Shown here piece after piece: positions 44,455-56,685 of a stretch of 64,000 bases of DNA (its first letter is position 1; each line of letters begins with the position of its first letter). A program made the position numbers and the translations under genes. The notes beneath the pieces are model-generated. The model ran no database searches, had not been told where the DNA came from, and saw nothing but the letters and a program-made list of their open reading frames with translations. Where the stretch lies: NCBI RefSeq assembly GCF_000018365.1, contig NC_011529.1:248001-312000 (forward strand). The letters run 5' to 3'. Source of the DNA: Thermococcus onnurineus NA1 (GTDB taxonomy: Archaea > Methanobacteriota_B > Thermococci > Thermococcales > Thermococcaceae).

Positions 44455-45148
44455 CTTCGACACCGCCAAGCTTTTGTTTGAGCCTTTCCTCGTCGATTTT
44501 GACGATTCCGTCTTTTATTCTTAACGGTATAAACTTGTCCAGCTCTTGGGCTTTGGCGATGACTTCCCTCTCCTTGAGGTTCAGCCTGTCGCTCAGGCCT
44601 TCGATAGTGGCCTCACCGTTGAGGAGTAAGTAATGGAGTATCGCCATTTGAGTCATGTCGCCGATTTCCTCTAGGTAGCGCTCTTTTATCTCCTTCATCA
44701 GCCTATCCCTTCTGCTCTCAACTGCTTGAAGGGCCTGGAGAATCTTCTCGAGCTCTTCGGTAAGCTCAAGGAATGAGGCAACCATACTGATGAGTGTTTC
44801 GTGCTCGAGGGGTATGCGGGAGAGGTCTATCTCGGCTTTTTCTATCAAAGATCCGCCCAGGTCAAGGCCGCGGTACCAGAATAGGTTGGGGGTTACCGTG
44901 GTGACGTAAGTTCTGGATATGGCTATGTCATAGTACTTCCTCGCGGGCCCAATGAATGGGCCTTCCCTCTCGTAGGACTTGAGTATGCCTTCGCGCTCCA
45001 TGATTTTAAGGTGCTTGGCAACTGCCGTTGAGGAAACGTTTACTTTACTGCTGAGGAAGCTAAAGTAGCATTCCGTACAGGTGAGATGGCTGAGCAGATC
45101 GCGCCTCACCTTGTTTCCTAATATGTAAAAGATGTCCGGTTCAGTCAT
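44438..45148 (-). CDS. surR: sulfur-response transcriptional regulator SurR
   Basis: 236 aa. An ArsR-type winged helix at residues 1-80 (LLSHLTCTECYFSFLSSKVNVSSTAVAKHLKIMEREG) is followed by a helical region with a second winged-helix-like motif. The C24-x-x-C27 pair is the redox switch described for P. furiosus SurR: the reduced form binds GTTn3AAC sites, and elemental sulfur oxidises the pair and releases DNA. It is divergent from pdo, as in Pyrococcus. An extended SurR site lies between them (45198-45214). The ATG at 45148 is chosen over longer upstream starts. Confidence 0.94.
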   Translation of the reverse strand: MTEPDIFYILGNKVRRDLLSHLTCTECYFSFLSSKVNVSSTAVAKHLKIMEREGILKSYEREGPFIGPARKYYDIAISRTYVTTVTPNLFWYRGLDLGGSLIEKAEIDLSRIPLEHETLISMVASFLELTEELEKILQALQAVESRRDRLMKEIKERYLEEIGDMTQMAILHYLLLNGEATIEGLSDRLNLKEREVIAKAQELDKFIPLRIKDGIVKIDEERLKQKLGGVEDAGED

Positions 45149-45197
45149 GACCCACACCACCCAGATCTGTGACGCAAAGCTTATATAGTGAACATTC

Positions 45198-45214
45198 AAC
45201 CTTAGGTTGCAAAC
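45198..45214. promoter_or_regulatory. SurR operator between surR and pdo
   Basis: The top strand reads AACCTTAGGTTGCAAAC, i.e. AAC-n5-GTT-n3-AAC, which is the reverse complement of the extended SurR consensus GTTn3AACn5GTT with all nine fixed bases matched. It lies just upstream of the surR TATA box (TATATAAGC on the minus strand, about 45180), so it can govern both surR and the divergent pdo. Confidence 0.85.
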
Positions 45215-45283
45215 CTGGAGATTAAGCCTCACCAGGTATTGTGCTCAAAGCGTTATAAACCTTTAGCTATGGAGGTGTTGAGA

Positions 45284-45964
45284 ATGGGATTGATTAGCGA
45301 TGGAGATAAGAAGGTCATCAGGGAGGAGTTCTTCTCCAAGATGACGAACCCAGTCAAGATTATCGGATTCATCGGCAAGGATCACTGCCAGTACTGTGAC
45401 CAGCTGAAGCAGCTCGTCCAGGAACTCTCAGAGCTCAGCGACAAGCTCAGCTACGAGTTCTATGACTTCGACAGTGAGGATGGCAGGAAGCTCGCCGAGC
45501 AGTATGGTATCGACCGCGCCCCGGCTATTACCATAACCCAGGACGGCAAGGACATGGGCGTAAGGTTCTTCGGCCTTCCTGCCGGCCACGAGTTCGGTGC
45601 CTTCCTTGAGGACATCGTCGATGTCAGCAACGCCCAGACTGACCTCATGCCTGATACGAAGGAGGAGCTTGCCAAGGTCGACAGGGACGTCAGGATACTC
45701 GTCTTCGTCACCCCGACCTGCCCATACTGCCCGCTCGCGGTCAGGATGGCCCACAAGTTCGCCATCGAGAACACCAACGCCGGCAAGGGCAAGATCAGGG
45801 GAGACATGGTTGAGGCCATCGAGTATCCGGAATGGGCTGACCAGTACAGCGTCATGGCCGTCCCGAAGATCGTCATCCAGGTGGACGGCGAGGACAAGGT
45901 TCAGTTCGAGGGAGCTTACCCGGAGAAGATGTTCATGGAGAAGCTTTTGGCTGCCCTCGAGTGA
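45284..45964 (+). CDS. pdo: protein disulfide oxidoreductase (glutaredoxin-like, two thioredoxin folds)
   Basis: 226 aa, nearly identical in pattern to P. furiosus PDO. There are two thioredoxin units, each with a CxxC: C35-Q-Y-C38 and C146-P-Y-C149. It catalyses disulfide exchange in the cytoplasm and, with a thioredoxin reductase-like partner, takes part in the sulfur response. It is divergent from surR and shares its operator region. The ATG at 45284 after GGAGGTG is used. Confidence 0.95.
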   Translation: MGLISDGDKKVIREEFFSKMTNPVKIIGFIGKDHCQYCDQLKQLVQELSELSDKLSYEFYDFDSEDGRKLAEQYGIDRAPAITITQDGKDMGVRFFGLPAGHEFGAFLEDIVDVSNAQTDLMPDTKEELAKVDRDVRILVFVTPTCPYCPLAVRMAHKFAIENTNAGKGKIRGDMVEAIEYPEWADQYSVMAVPKIVIQVDGEDKVQFEGAYPEKMFMEKLLAALE

Positions 45965-45970
45965 GGGCGA

Positions 45971-45993
45971 TTTTGTTCCTTTTCTGTTTCTTT
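45971..45993 (+). terminator. T-rich terminator after pdo
   Basis: TTTTGTTCCTTTTCTGTTTC follows the pdo stop within 10 bp. T-rich tracts of this kind terminate transcription in Thermococcales. It also separates pdo from the trailer end of the CRISPR array. Confidence 0.45.
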
Positions 45994-46115
45994 GGGTTTC
46001 ATAGTGCCTTCCACTTAACGCTAATTTGCTGCGATTTCCCTCCAGATCTATCTTTGCACAATTAGATTATTGGTTTATTGTAGAATTATGTAATTAATTC
46101 CTTCCCAGAAGAACT

Positions 46116-47760
46116 TCTAGAATTCTCCTAGAGTCTTATTGCAACCATTGGTTGGAGCAACACTTGGGAAGGTGAGTATCCCCGTTTCAATTCTCCTAGA
46201 GTCTTATTGCAACAAGGCTACGAGGCAAAGTATAAAGTGGAAGTCAGTAAGTTTCAATTCTCCTAGAGTCTTATTGCAACCCAAACATTTCCATCCACCT
46301 CCATCTTTTTGCTTTTTGTTTCAATTCTCCTAGAGTCTTATTGCAACTTGAAGAGATAACTACAGACATGGAGATGTTAGGGGTAGTTTCAATTCTCCTA
46401 GAGTCTTATTGCAACATATCGCCGCCCCATTCGACGACATAAGGGCGTATAAAGTTTCAATTCTCCTAGAGTCTTATTGCAACGAGGGAGAGCCATGAAC
46501 ACCTTCGGTCATTTTTTTGTGGGTTTCAATTCTCCTAGAGTCTTATTGCAACCCCGATGTCGGTCAGGTCAGCAGCCCCGATGTCGTGTTTCAATTCTCC
46601 TAGAGTCTTATTGCAACGCACTCGGTTGATGGATTCGCCGAGCTCATGGCCGACATGTTTCAATTCTCCTAGAGTCTTATTGCAACCTTGGAAATCTCCA
46701 TTATGGGTTGATTGTAGTATTCAGTTTCAATTCTCCTAGAGTCTTATTGCAACCCGTTCGTGGTGTTCTTGAAGAGGCCCTTAATGAGTAGTTTCAATTC
46801 TCCTAGAGTCTTATTGCAACTGAGGTCGAGCTCGCCGACGAGGCGGTCATTAAGTCTTGTTTCAATTCTCCTAGAGTCTTATTGCAACGCTACTACGACC
46901 GCAGGGATGGCTTTGCCGTGGAATTCGTTTCAATTCTCCTAGAGTCTTATTGCAACCGGGCCTCACCTCCATAGTACGCTTTTTCGATAGTTACGTTTCA
47001 ATTCTCCTAGAGTCTTATTGCAACGCGCTGGAAGCCGCCCGATACGTCTATGGCCCAATAGTTTCAATTCTCCTAGAGTCTTATTGCAACAGTTCCTGCT
47101 CCCACTTCTTGAGCCGGGCCTCGCGCTGTTTCAATTCTCCTAGAGTCTTATTGCAACAGAACTCACCCGCGACCGCCTTCGGGTCCTTCCTCTTGTTTCA
47201 ATTCTCCTAGAGTCTTATTGCAACATGCTAGTATTCCTGCAAAGTTTATAAACACAGAATAGTTTCAATTCTCCTAGAGTCTTATTGCAACCTGCTTATT
47301 GGGGCTGCTGGGGCTGCCCTGGTTCTAGGTTTCAATTCTCCTAGAGTCTTATTGCAACGGCCGGTAGTCTCCAGATCCAGGACTATCTCTCCCTCGTTTC
47401 AATTCTCCTAGAGTCTTATTGCAACCTGTCCAGCAGGTCTTTCACCGTACCCTGCACAAACAGGTTTCAATTCTCCTAGAGTCTTATTGCAACGCGAGAT
47501 ATGCCAGGACAAGGCCGAACGCAGCCGCGAGTTTCAATTCTCCTAGAGTCTTATTGCAACACCCCTTCGTCGTCCTCGCTTTCGCTTTCGAGGGTCGTTT
47601 CAATTCTCCTAGAGTCTTATTGCAACAGGATGGCGTCGGAGTTTAAGGCGGTGGTGAGCCGTGTTTCAATTCTCCTAGAGTCTTATTGCAACGAGATGCT
47701 AAAGGGAAAGGCCCCTGAACTCGCCGCGAAGTTTCAATTCTCCTAGAGTCTTATTGCAAC
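46116..47760 (-). CRISPR. CRISPR array, 25 repeats and 24 spacers, transcribed leftwards
   Basis: A 30-bp repeat recurs 25 times with 35-39-bp spacers. In crRNA orientation (minus strand) it begins GTTGCAATAAGACTC and ends GGAGAATTGAAAC, which gives the Thermococcales-type 8-nt tag ATTGAAAC. Repeats 2-25 appear identical. The first on the plus strand (46116-46145) has its outer five bases altered, the usual sign of the trailer end, so the leader is at the right. Read starts on the plus strand include 46184, 46251, 46318, 46386, 46454 and so on to 47731. No spacer has an evident full match in this window. The repeat family is the one processed by Cas6 in this order. Confidence 0.98.
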
Positions 47761-47840
47761 AGGGCGGCTTTTTCCTTCTTCTGCCTAACAAAAGATTATG
47801 AGAGCTTAGTTTTTATAAGCCTTTCTCCGGAGGTCTGCTA
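47761..47840 (-). promoter_or_regulatory. CRISPR leader
   Basis: The sequence flanking the intact end of the array contains, on the minus strand, a TATA-like CTTATAAAAAC (about 47810-47820) preceded by purines, placed about 50 bp before the first repeat. This is the expected promoter for the pre-crRNA and the region where new spacers are added. The right-hand limit of the leader is not clear. Confidence 0.7.
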
Positions 47841-48279
47841 ATGCGTATCTATGTGGCCTTGGAAATCTCCGGATTAAAATGATCAATTGGAGAATAGAAA
47901 GCTCCAAGACGTCTTTCTGGTGTTGTGTGTGGTAATCCTTGCAAGTTCCGGAGGATAGAGATCGCTGTGATTGACTTAACGAGCAATTGGACCCTTTGGG
48001 TTATAAAAACGCCGAGTTTAAACAGGTTGCTAACTTTTTGGGGGCCCATGAAGTTTCATCTTAACTTTCAGAAAAATTTCGTTACATCAAATATCTTTGA
48101 TGCAACATTAAGTTTGATAATTACTTTATGTTACTAAAGACTTCCCATCCGACGACAGTGCCATGTTTTTCCTTTTAAATCCTCAGAGTACGCCAGTTCC
48201 AAAATGTGCCCCTCCAAACTTGATACTGCCTTCCAAAATCCCTAAAAGACCTTATTCAGTATTTCTTTTAGGTGAGCTC
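47841..48279. other. non-coding region between CRISPR leader and cas2
   Basis: About 440 bp without a credible gene. A hairpin at 48081-48105 has arms CATCAAA and TTTGATG around TATC, extended by GTT/AAC after one mismatch. The cas2 start is preceded by complementary CCTAAAA (48241) and TTTTAGG (48266-48272), which flank its probable promoter. The motif TCCGGA occurs three times (around 47826, 47869 and 47950). Confidence 0.4.
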
Positions 48280-49219
<940 letters not shown>

Positions 49220-49242
49220 CTACCAGCGGCTGGTGATTTCTG

Positions 49243-50135
49243 CTACGAAACTTGGAACAGGGCAGATTTGATGACTAGATGTCTTCTCCAGTAAGGTGGT
49301 TTTTCGGCACCGTATCCAATTTTGGAGTCTAAGAGGGAAAATTTCCTGTATTGGGTCATTCTTCGTGATCCTTTTACTAGCTCTGCGATTTTTTCTGGAG
49401 ACCATGGCCTCCAAGTTTCCAAGAATTTTTTGTTATGGATAATATACTCAGAAGTTATTGCACTTCTACTATTGCGGTCTAGGGGATAGATATGGTAATC
49501 CAAAAGATCCCCCCACCCCATATTGCGTTTTTTACCCATACCAAACTTCCTCAAGATAGAAAGCAGTTCTTCAAGCTTCTCTTTAGATGTTCCTTCAACA
49601 ACTGAAACCCACATTAAATTGGGAGTGTGTATTTTAACCAAATAATCAACGGCCTTATACGGGCCACTTTGAGAACTTGGAAGCGCTTTGATTTTTCTTG
49701 TGAGCTCAATGCCCAGAGACTTACGTAGAATCTCGACTTTAATAATGTCATCTCGTCGCCCAAGCCGAAGCAATATCTGAGAGGATTCCATCCGTCTAGG
49801 ATACTGACTTTGTGAAAGCTCATAATGAGCCTTGATACCAACGGTAAATATTGCTTTAAAGCCCATTGGAGTCGTTACTACGAGGTTCTTGCCATCCATA
49901 ATGGTGGGTAACAGGTAAGAACTCTGGATTTTAGATCTCCATTCGACTTCTTTTGAAGTCAACATGTCTTCTAATATTGCATCCTCCAATCCGAATCGGT
50001 GGATAGTTTAATTTTGTAGTATTCTGCGAATGCCAATGCACCATCCAAGGGCGTTAGTTCTTGGGAAAGTTCATTAGGATTAGAAAGGGATAATGAAAGA
50101 GGATAAGTCCTGAATTTTAGAGTCACCAAGTACAT
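49243..50135 (-). CDS. Cas5/Csf3-like RAMP subunit, apparent frameshift
   Basis: Starts at the ATG at 50135 (GGAGG upstream), reading MYLVTLKFRTYPLSLSLSNP then PLDGALAFAEYYKIKLSTDSD, and stops at 49971. The protein continues in the next frame from about 49989 (EDAILEDMLTSKEVEWRSKI) to 49243. One extra T in GATTGG (about 49986) would join them as SDLEDAI. The C-terminal half has the glycine-rich loop GMGKKRNMGWG of Cas5-type RAMPs; the PLDGALA start resembles Csf3. It should cap the 5' end of the crRNA in the effector. If the indel is real, this subunit is lost; if it is an error, the protein is about 297 aa. Confidence 0.7.
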
Positions 50136-50164
50136 TACTGCAACCTCCTATGATCTATTTCAAA

Positions 50165-51160
50165 TTATTGAGCTTTTGGGGCCTGCTCACTAGTCTCTGA
50201 ATCATTATGGGACTTTTTGAAAAAGTCGTTGGGGTTAGTCTTCAGTGCGGTTAGTATGCTGTCTAGGTTATCCTTGATGTAATCATCGTAAGCTTTGATG
50301 AATTTGTCTGTTGAAACTCCTTGAATGTCGACTTTTACCTTACCAAGTCCCCCTGCAACACGGCCACCAACTTTGTTCAAGCGTTTAAGGGTCTTTAGAA
50401 CAAGCCCCCACTCAGCGTCAGTCATTGGTATTACATCCTCGATGTAGCTGTAGAATACTGTACCTGGCACGACCACTTGTCGATACAGTCTTTGCTGAAT
50501 TGCACTATCACTCGCTTTTGCTTCTTCAGGATCACCTTCAACATCCAAGAGTTCTCTCAACTGCATTACTTTGTTAGTATCATCCTTGCGGGTTATTAAG
50601 ACTGAAGAATGGGTAATCTCTTGTAAAGAGGGAGTGTTTCCTTCTGGATTAACTCCGAGGTCTATCAGTAGGGATTTGGTCTCCTCTGTAAGTGGATATC
50701 CAATACCCACTTTGATTTTCCCGGGTATAATTATTTTTTTGAGGGCAACGCCCATTATCGAAAGTGGCAGGAGGGGATAGATGTAGGTGTCCATGATTTC
50801 TTTGATATTGGGGGTACTTCCTCCCTTTTCTTCACCGCTGAGTATGCCCCCGCTAAAGAGCGACAAGAGTGTCCCAATGTTGGCGGTTAGAGAATCGTAA
50901 TCTGCTAAATCTTTTTTGTCCTCACCCCCATTATGATTTTTGCCCTTGGCTACGATGGTGGATTTCACATCTTCAAGGAACTGGAGTGCCATCTGATCTC
51001 TTAAAACTCCTCTAAGGCTGTTACCAGGAAGTATTGGAACATCAATGGCCGTACCATCCTCCTTTACTATGGGCAATGAATAGAGTAAGGTTTCTATGCC
51101 TATGGACTCGTATCCTACACTTATGGGCTCAAGAGCTTTCATTTTTAATATTACTTTCAT
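50165..51160 (-). CDS. Cas7-type backbone subunit (Csf2/Csc2-like)
   Basis: 331 aa RAMP protein. It begins MKVILKMKALEPISVGYESIG, has IPGNSLRGVLRDQM (the GxSxRG-type loop of Cas7 proteins that contact the crRNA), and the glycine-rich GGRVAGGLGKVKVDI near the end. Cas7 copies polymerise along the spacer. The start overlaps the small-subunit stop by 4 bp (ATGA). Csf2 (type IV) and Csc2 (type I-D) both have this layout, and the sequence alone does not decide between them by eye. Confidence 0.78.
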   Translation of the reverse strand: MKVILKMKALEPISVGYESIGIETLLYSLPIVKEDGTAIDVPILPGNSLRGVLRDQMALQFLEDVKSTIVAKGKNHNGGEDKKDLADYDSLTANIGTLLSLFSGGILSGEEKGGSTPNIKEIMDTYIYPLLPLSIMGVALKKIIIPGKIKVGIGYPLTEETKSLLIDLGVNPEGNTPSLQEITHSSVLITRKDDTNKVMQLRELLDVEGDPEEAKASDSAIQQRLYRQVVVPGTVFYSYIEDVIPMTDAEWGLVLKTLKRLNKVGGRVAGGLGKVKVDIQGVSTDKFIKAYDDYIKDNLDSILTALKTNPNDFFKKSHNDSETSEQAPKAQ

Positions 51161-51496
51161 TTTTTGTCACCTCCTAGTCCTTCAACATAGGCAGCGTATA
51201 GAACTGTGCTTAAGTAGGGGTAGTCTTTTAAGAATTGAAGAACGTCCTTTTCTTGCTTTTTTGCCACTAGATAGATTTTTCTAAACTTTTTGCCCTTTTC
51301 CTTAGAAACAAAAAGAGAATCTCCAGCTATCTGGCTTAGCAGTTTTTCAACAAATTCGTTAAGGTTGTTTGAACTCTTAGCTACTACTGCTATCCTCTTT
51401 GCTAGGATCGAGTATTTCTTTCTGTGTACTTTGTCCCCCATTGAACTCCAGTCCACGAGGCCATCTATAGCTCCCAACAGGGAAACAACCAAATCT

Positions 51497-51519
<23 letters not shown>
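51157..51519 (-). CDS. Cas11-like small subunit
   Basis: About 120 aa, all-helical, with a GTG start at 51519 after GGAGGTG. It overlaps the large-subunit gene by 23 bp and Cas7 by 4 bp, so translation is coupled. Charge-rich helices (EDLVVSLLGAIDGLVDWSSM, FVEKLLSQIAGD, DVLQFLKDYPYLSTVLYAAY) and the size fit Cas11 (Csm2/Cmr5/Csa5-like) proteins, which bind along the target strand. There is no direct motif for the family; the call rests on size, fold and position between the large subunit and Cas7. Confidence 0.65.
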
Positions 51520-54062
<2,543 letters not shown>

Positions 54063-54215
54063 TCATCCATTGGTACAATAAAATATACAGACGCACGGAA
54101 AGATACGACTTCAAACCTTATAACTTTTTCTCACGGTTTGGAGTACAAAGAGAAGTTCACCGAAAACTCTTCCACTCAAACAAAACATGAGTAATAGAAG
54201 AAAAGGGCCGAAAGC

Positions 54216-54914
54216 TCAGAGAAGCATCCTCGCGTCAACGGCAACCGCGCTGTCCTCGTAGGCGAAGATCGGGTTGATGTCGAGCTCCTTGATCTCCGGA
54301 AGCTCAAGGGCGAGCTCGCCGACCTTGACGATTATGTCCGCGAGAGTATCGATGTCCACCGGCTTCTCACCACGGGCTCCGGCGAGGATCGGGTAAGCCT
54401 TGATCTCCTTTATCATGTCGAGGGCTTCCTCCTTGGTTATCGGGGCAACACGGAAGCTGACATCCTTAAGGATCTCAACAAAAATTCCACCGAGACCGAA
54501 CATGATGGCCGGGCCGAACTGTGGGTCGCGGATCATACCGACGATGACCTCCTTGCCGAGCGGGAGCATCTTGTAGACGATGACGCCCCAGAGGTCGGCG
54601 TCCGGCTTGTAGTTCTTAGCGTTCTCCATGATGGTTCTGAAGGCCTGTCTGGCCTCCTCATCGTTCTTGATGTTGACCTTAACTCCACCCGCGTCGCTCT
54701 TGTGGATGATCTGCGGAGAAACGATCTTCATAACGACCGGATAGCCGATTTCCCTTGCGAACTGAACGGCCTCCTCCTCGTTGGTGGCGACTTTGAAGTC
54801 CGGAACGGGGACACCGTAGAGCTTGAGTATCTCCTTGGCTTCCGGCTCGACGAGCTGCCTGTTTTCAGCCTTCGCCTTCTCGATTATCTCCCTAGCCTTT
54901 GCAATCCTGTCCAT
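54216..54914 (-). CDS. acdB: acetyl-CoA synthetase (ADP-forming) beta subunit
   Basis: 232 aa, the length of the P. furiosus ACD beta subunit. ATP-grasp domain motifs PVVMKIVSPQIIHKSDAGGVK and GLGGIFVEILKDVSFRVAP are present, as is the terminal ELDINPI. With the alpha subunit it converts acetyl-CoA, ADP and Pi to acetate, CoA and ATP, the main energy-conserving step in peptide and sugar fermentation. The alpha gene is not adjacent, as is usual in Thermococcales. The ATG at 54914, after GAGGTG, is used. Confidence 0.94.
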   Translation of the reverse strand: MDRIAKAREIIEKAKAENRQLVEPEAKEILKLYGVPVPDFKVATNEEEAVQFAREIGYPVVMKIVSPQIIHKSDAGGVKVNIKNDEEARQAFRTIMENAKNYKPDADLWGVIVYKMLPLGKEVIVGMIRDPQFGPAIMFGLGGIFVEILKDVSFRVAPITKEEALDMIKEIKAYPILAGARGEKPVDIDTLADIIVKVGELALELPEIKELDINPIFAYEDSAVAVDARMLL

Positions 54915-55060
54915 ACCAATCACCTCATCAGCTTGACAGTTGTGAATCTCTCGGGAGAGTTAAAAGGGTTTCCATTTGCCAACCTTTCGTTATCGGCTCG
55001 GTTTGAAGCGATAACCGGGGTATAAATACTATGCCGCCGAAAGGGATATAGGTGATTGCG

Positions 55061-56359
55061 ATGAATAGAAAAATGATCGCTGGACTCGGAGGAATTTTAA
55101 TTCTGATTCTGGCGGTTTTCTCGTTTCAGGGGGAGAAGGCCATGGATGCCAACACCACGGTTGTCCTCTACAATTCTGTCCGGATTGGGGTTATTGAAGA
55201 GACCATTGAGCTCGACCTGAATGAGGGGATTAACGATGTTCCCCTTGAGGAACTGGCCGGGCTGAACATAGCAGAGGTCACGATAAGGCCTCTCGACGAG
55301 GGAGTTAGAGTCTTAGGGATTTTCAGTAAGAGCTCCACTGGAGACGTTTACAGCGCCAACGTTGGAAGCGATGTTGAGGTCAAGCTGGGGAGCGGCGATA
55401 CCGTTACCGGAAAGTTCCTTGGCATCAAGAACGGCAAGCTTGCCATTCAGGGCGATGCATACTACCTTATTAACCCGAACGAGGTGGTTTACTTCAAAGC
55501 TGAGACCTGGGGGGCCTTGAGCGTTTATGCTGCTATTCAGGCTGATGCAGCCGGCAAGTACCGCTTCGACGTAATATACCGTGTGGCAAACATGAGCTGG
55601 TCCTCTCGCTACAAGCTCTACATTGGGGATACCGCCAAGCTCTACGGTTATATCGTGATAGACAACCCCACTGCCCAGGCTTTTGAGGGTGCGAGGGTTC
55701 TCCTCGTTGCCGGTGATGTTCAGCTTTATCAGCAGGCCTTCCCGCAGCCGAGGGTTCTCTACGAAAAGGCCGAGATTGGTGTGGTAGAGCCGGGTGAACC
55801 TGAGAAGATAGAGGCATTTTATCTGTACAAGCTCGGTATAGTCGACCTGAGCCCTTCGAGCAAAATGGTCTTCCCGTACATCAGCTTCGAGGCCCCCTTC
55901 GAGAGGGAGTACCTCTACGAGAGCTACACATACTGTGGAGAGGGTGCAGTTTACGAGTCAATCTCCTTTAAGACGGATGACGTTCTTCCGGCTGGAGTCG
56001 TTGAGATTTACAGGGAGACCGAAGACGGGACGCTCTTGATAGGTGAGAGAATGATAGAGCACACGCCTGAGGGCGACATGCTCAGAATAGGGATCGGCAG
56101 AGACTACGACCTGAAGGGAAGCACCGTTCTCCTCGAGGAGAGGCACGCAGAGAGCTACTACTATTACAAGGTGAAGGTCACGCTCGAGAACTTCGGGGAA
56201 AAGACGAAAACCATAATAGCTAGGCACTACAAGTGGGGCAAGATAATTAGCTCGAGCATCGAGCCGATAAGCGAAAGGGCCAACTACGTCGAGTTCAAGG
56301 TTACGCTGAAGCCGGGAGAAAGGAAAGAGATAACCTCTGACTATGAGAGCCGCTATTAG
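55061..56359 (+). CDS. DUF4139 domain protein with N-terminal membrane anchor
   Basis: 432 aa. An N-terminal helix (MIAGLGGILILILAVFSF) acts as a signal or anchor. The rest is beta-rich and follows the DUF4139 pattern (ELDLNEGINDVPLEEL, VIYRVANMSWSSRYKLYIGD, GYIVIDNPTAQAFEGARVLLVAGDV), ending with a repeat-like Ig fold (VEFKVTLKPGERKEITSDYE). It is probably an extracellular structural or adhesive protein. The ATG at 55061 follows GGTGAT. It stands alone, divergent from acdB. Confidence 0.82.
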   Translation: MNRKMIAGLGGILILILAVFSFQGEKAMDANTTVVLYNSVRIGVIEETIELDLNEGINDVPLEELAGLNIAEVTIRPLDEGVRVLGIFSKSSTGDVYSANVGSDVEVKLGSGDTVTGKFLGIKNGKLAIQGDAYYLINPNEVVYFKAETWGALSVYAAIQADAAGKYRFDVIYRVANMSWSSRYKLYIGDTAKLYGYIVIDNPTAQAFEGARVLLVAGDVQLYQQAFPQPRVLYEKAEIGVVEPGEPEKIEAFYLYKLGIVDLSPSSKMVFPYISFEAPFEREYLYESYTYCGEGAVYESISFKTDDVLPAGVVEIYRETEDGTLLIGERMIEHTPEGDMLRIGIGRDYDLKGSTVLLEERHAESYYYYKVKVTLENFGEKTKTIIARHYKWGKIISSSIEPISERANYVEFKVTLKPGERKEITSDYESRY

Positions 56360-56589
56360 GACTTCCTCAGCGTTATCTCGAACCTTTTTTCTCCTTTTGT
56401 CACGTCCAGCACGAGGCCCTTGTCGTAGTCTATGAACTTAGTCCCAACGAGGGCGTAGCCTTCCTCCTTGAGGAACTCCACCATCTTCAGTCCAAGCTCA
56501 TCGAACAGCTCCGCAGCCATTGTGGCCATACTGGGATCTTTTATGCCCAGCTCGTCGTGATACTTCCTTGCAAGTTCAAAAACGTCCAT
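56356..56589 (-). CDS. small conserved hypothetical protein
   Basis: 77 aa, soluble, of mixed helix and strand. No family recognised. The first half is helical (VFELARKYHDELGIKDPSMATMAAELFDELG) and the second a beta hairpin (YALVGTKFIDYDKGLVLDVTKGEKRFEITLR). It has a GGTGGTGA ribosome binding site, coding-like codon use and overlaps the DUF4139 stop by 4 bp in the opposite direction, so it is probably real. Confidence 0.65.
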   Translation of the reverse strand: MDVFELARKYHDELGIKDPSMATMAAELFDELGLKMVEFLKEEGYALVGTKFIDYDKGLVLDVTKGEKRFEITLRKS

Positions 56590-56685
56590 AACTCACCACC
56601 ATATTTACTCCTCGCGAAGGGATAAAACAGTTGCGGTCGAAAGGCTTAAAACTGCCAACAATTACCACATTAAGAAGTGGTGAAC

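Noticed and set aside
46139-47746. Open frames across the CRISPR array
   Set aside because: They are translations of the repeat (recurring FNSPRVLLQ or SILLESYCN) and have no coding meaning.
47925-48137. Small open frame between the CRISPR leader and cas2
   Set aside because: It has no ribosome binding site and no similarity to known small Cas or anti-CRISPR proteins, and it spans the hairpin at 48081.
55296-55320. Partial CRISPR-repeat match (TAGAGTCTTA) in the DUF4139 gene
   Set aside because: Only ten bases match, there is no second block, and such a match is expected by chance in 64 kb.
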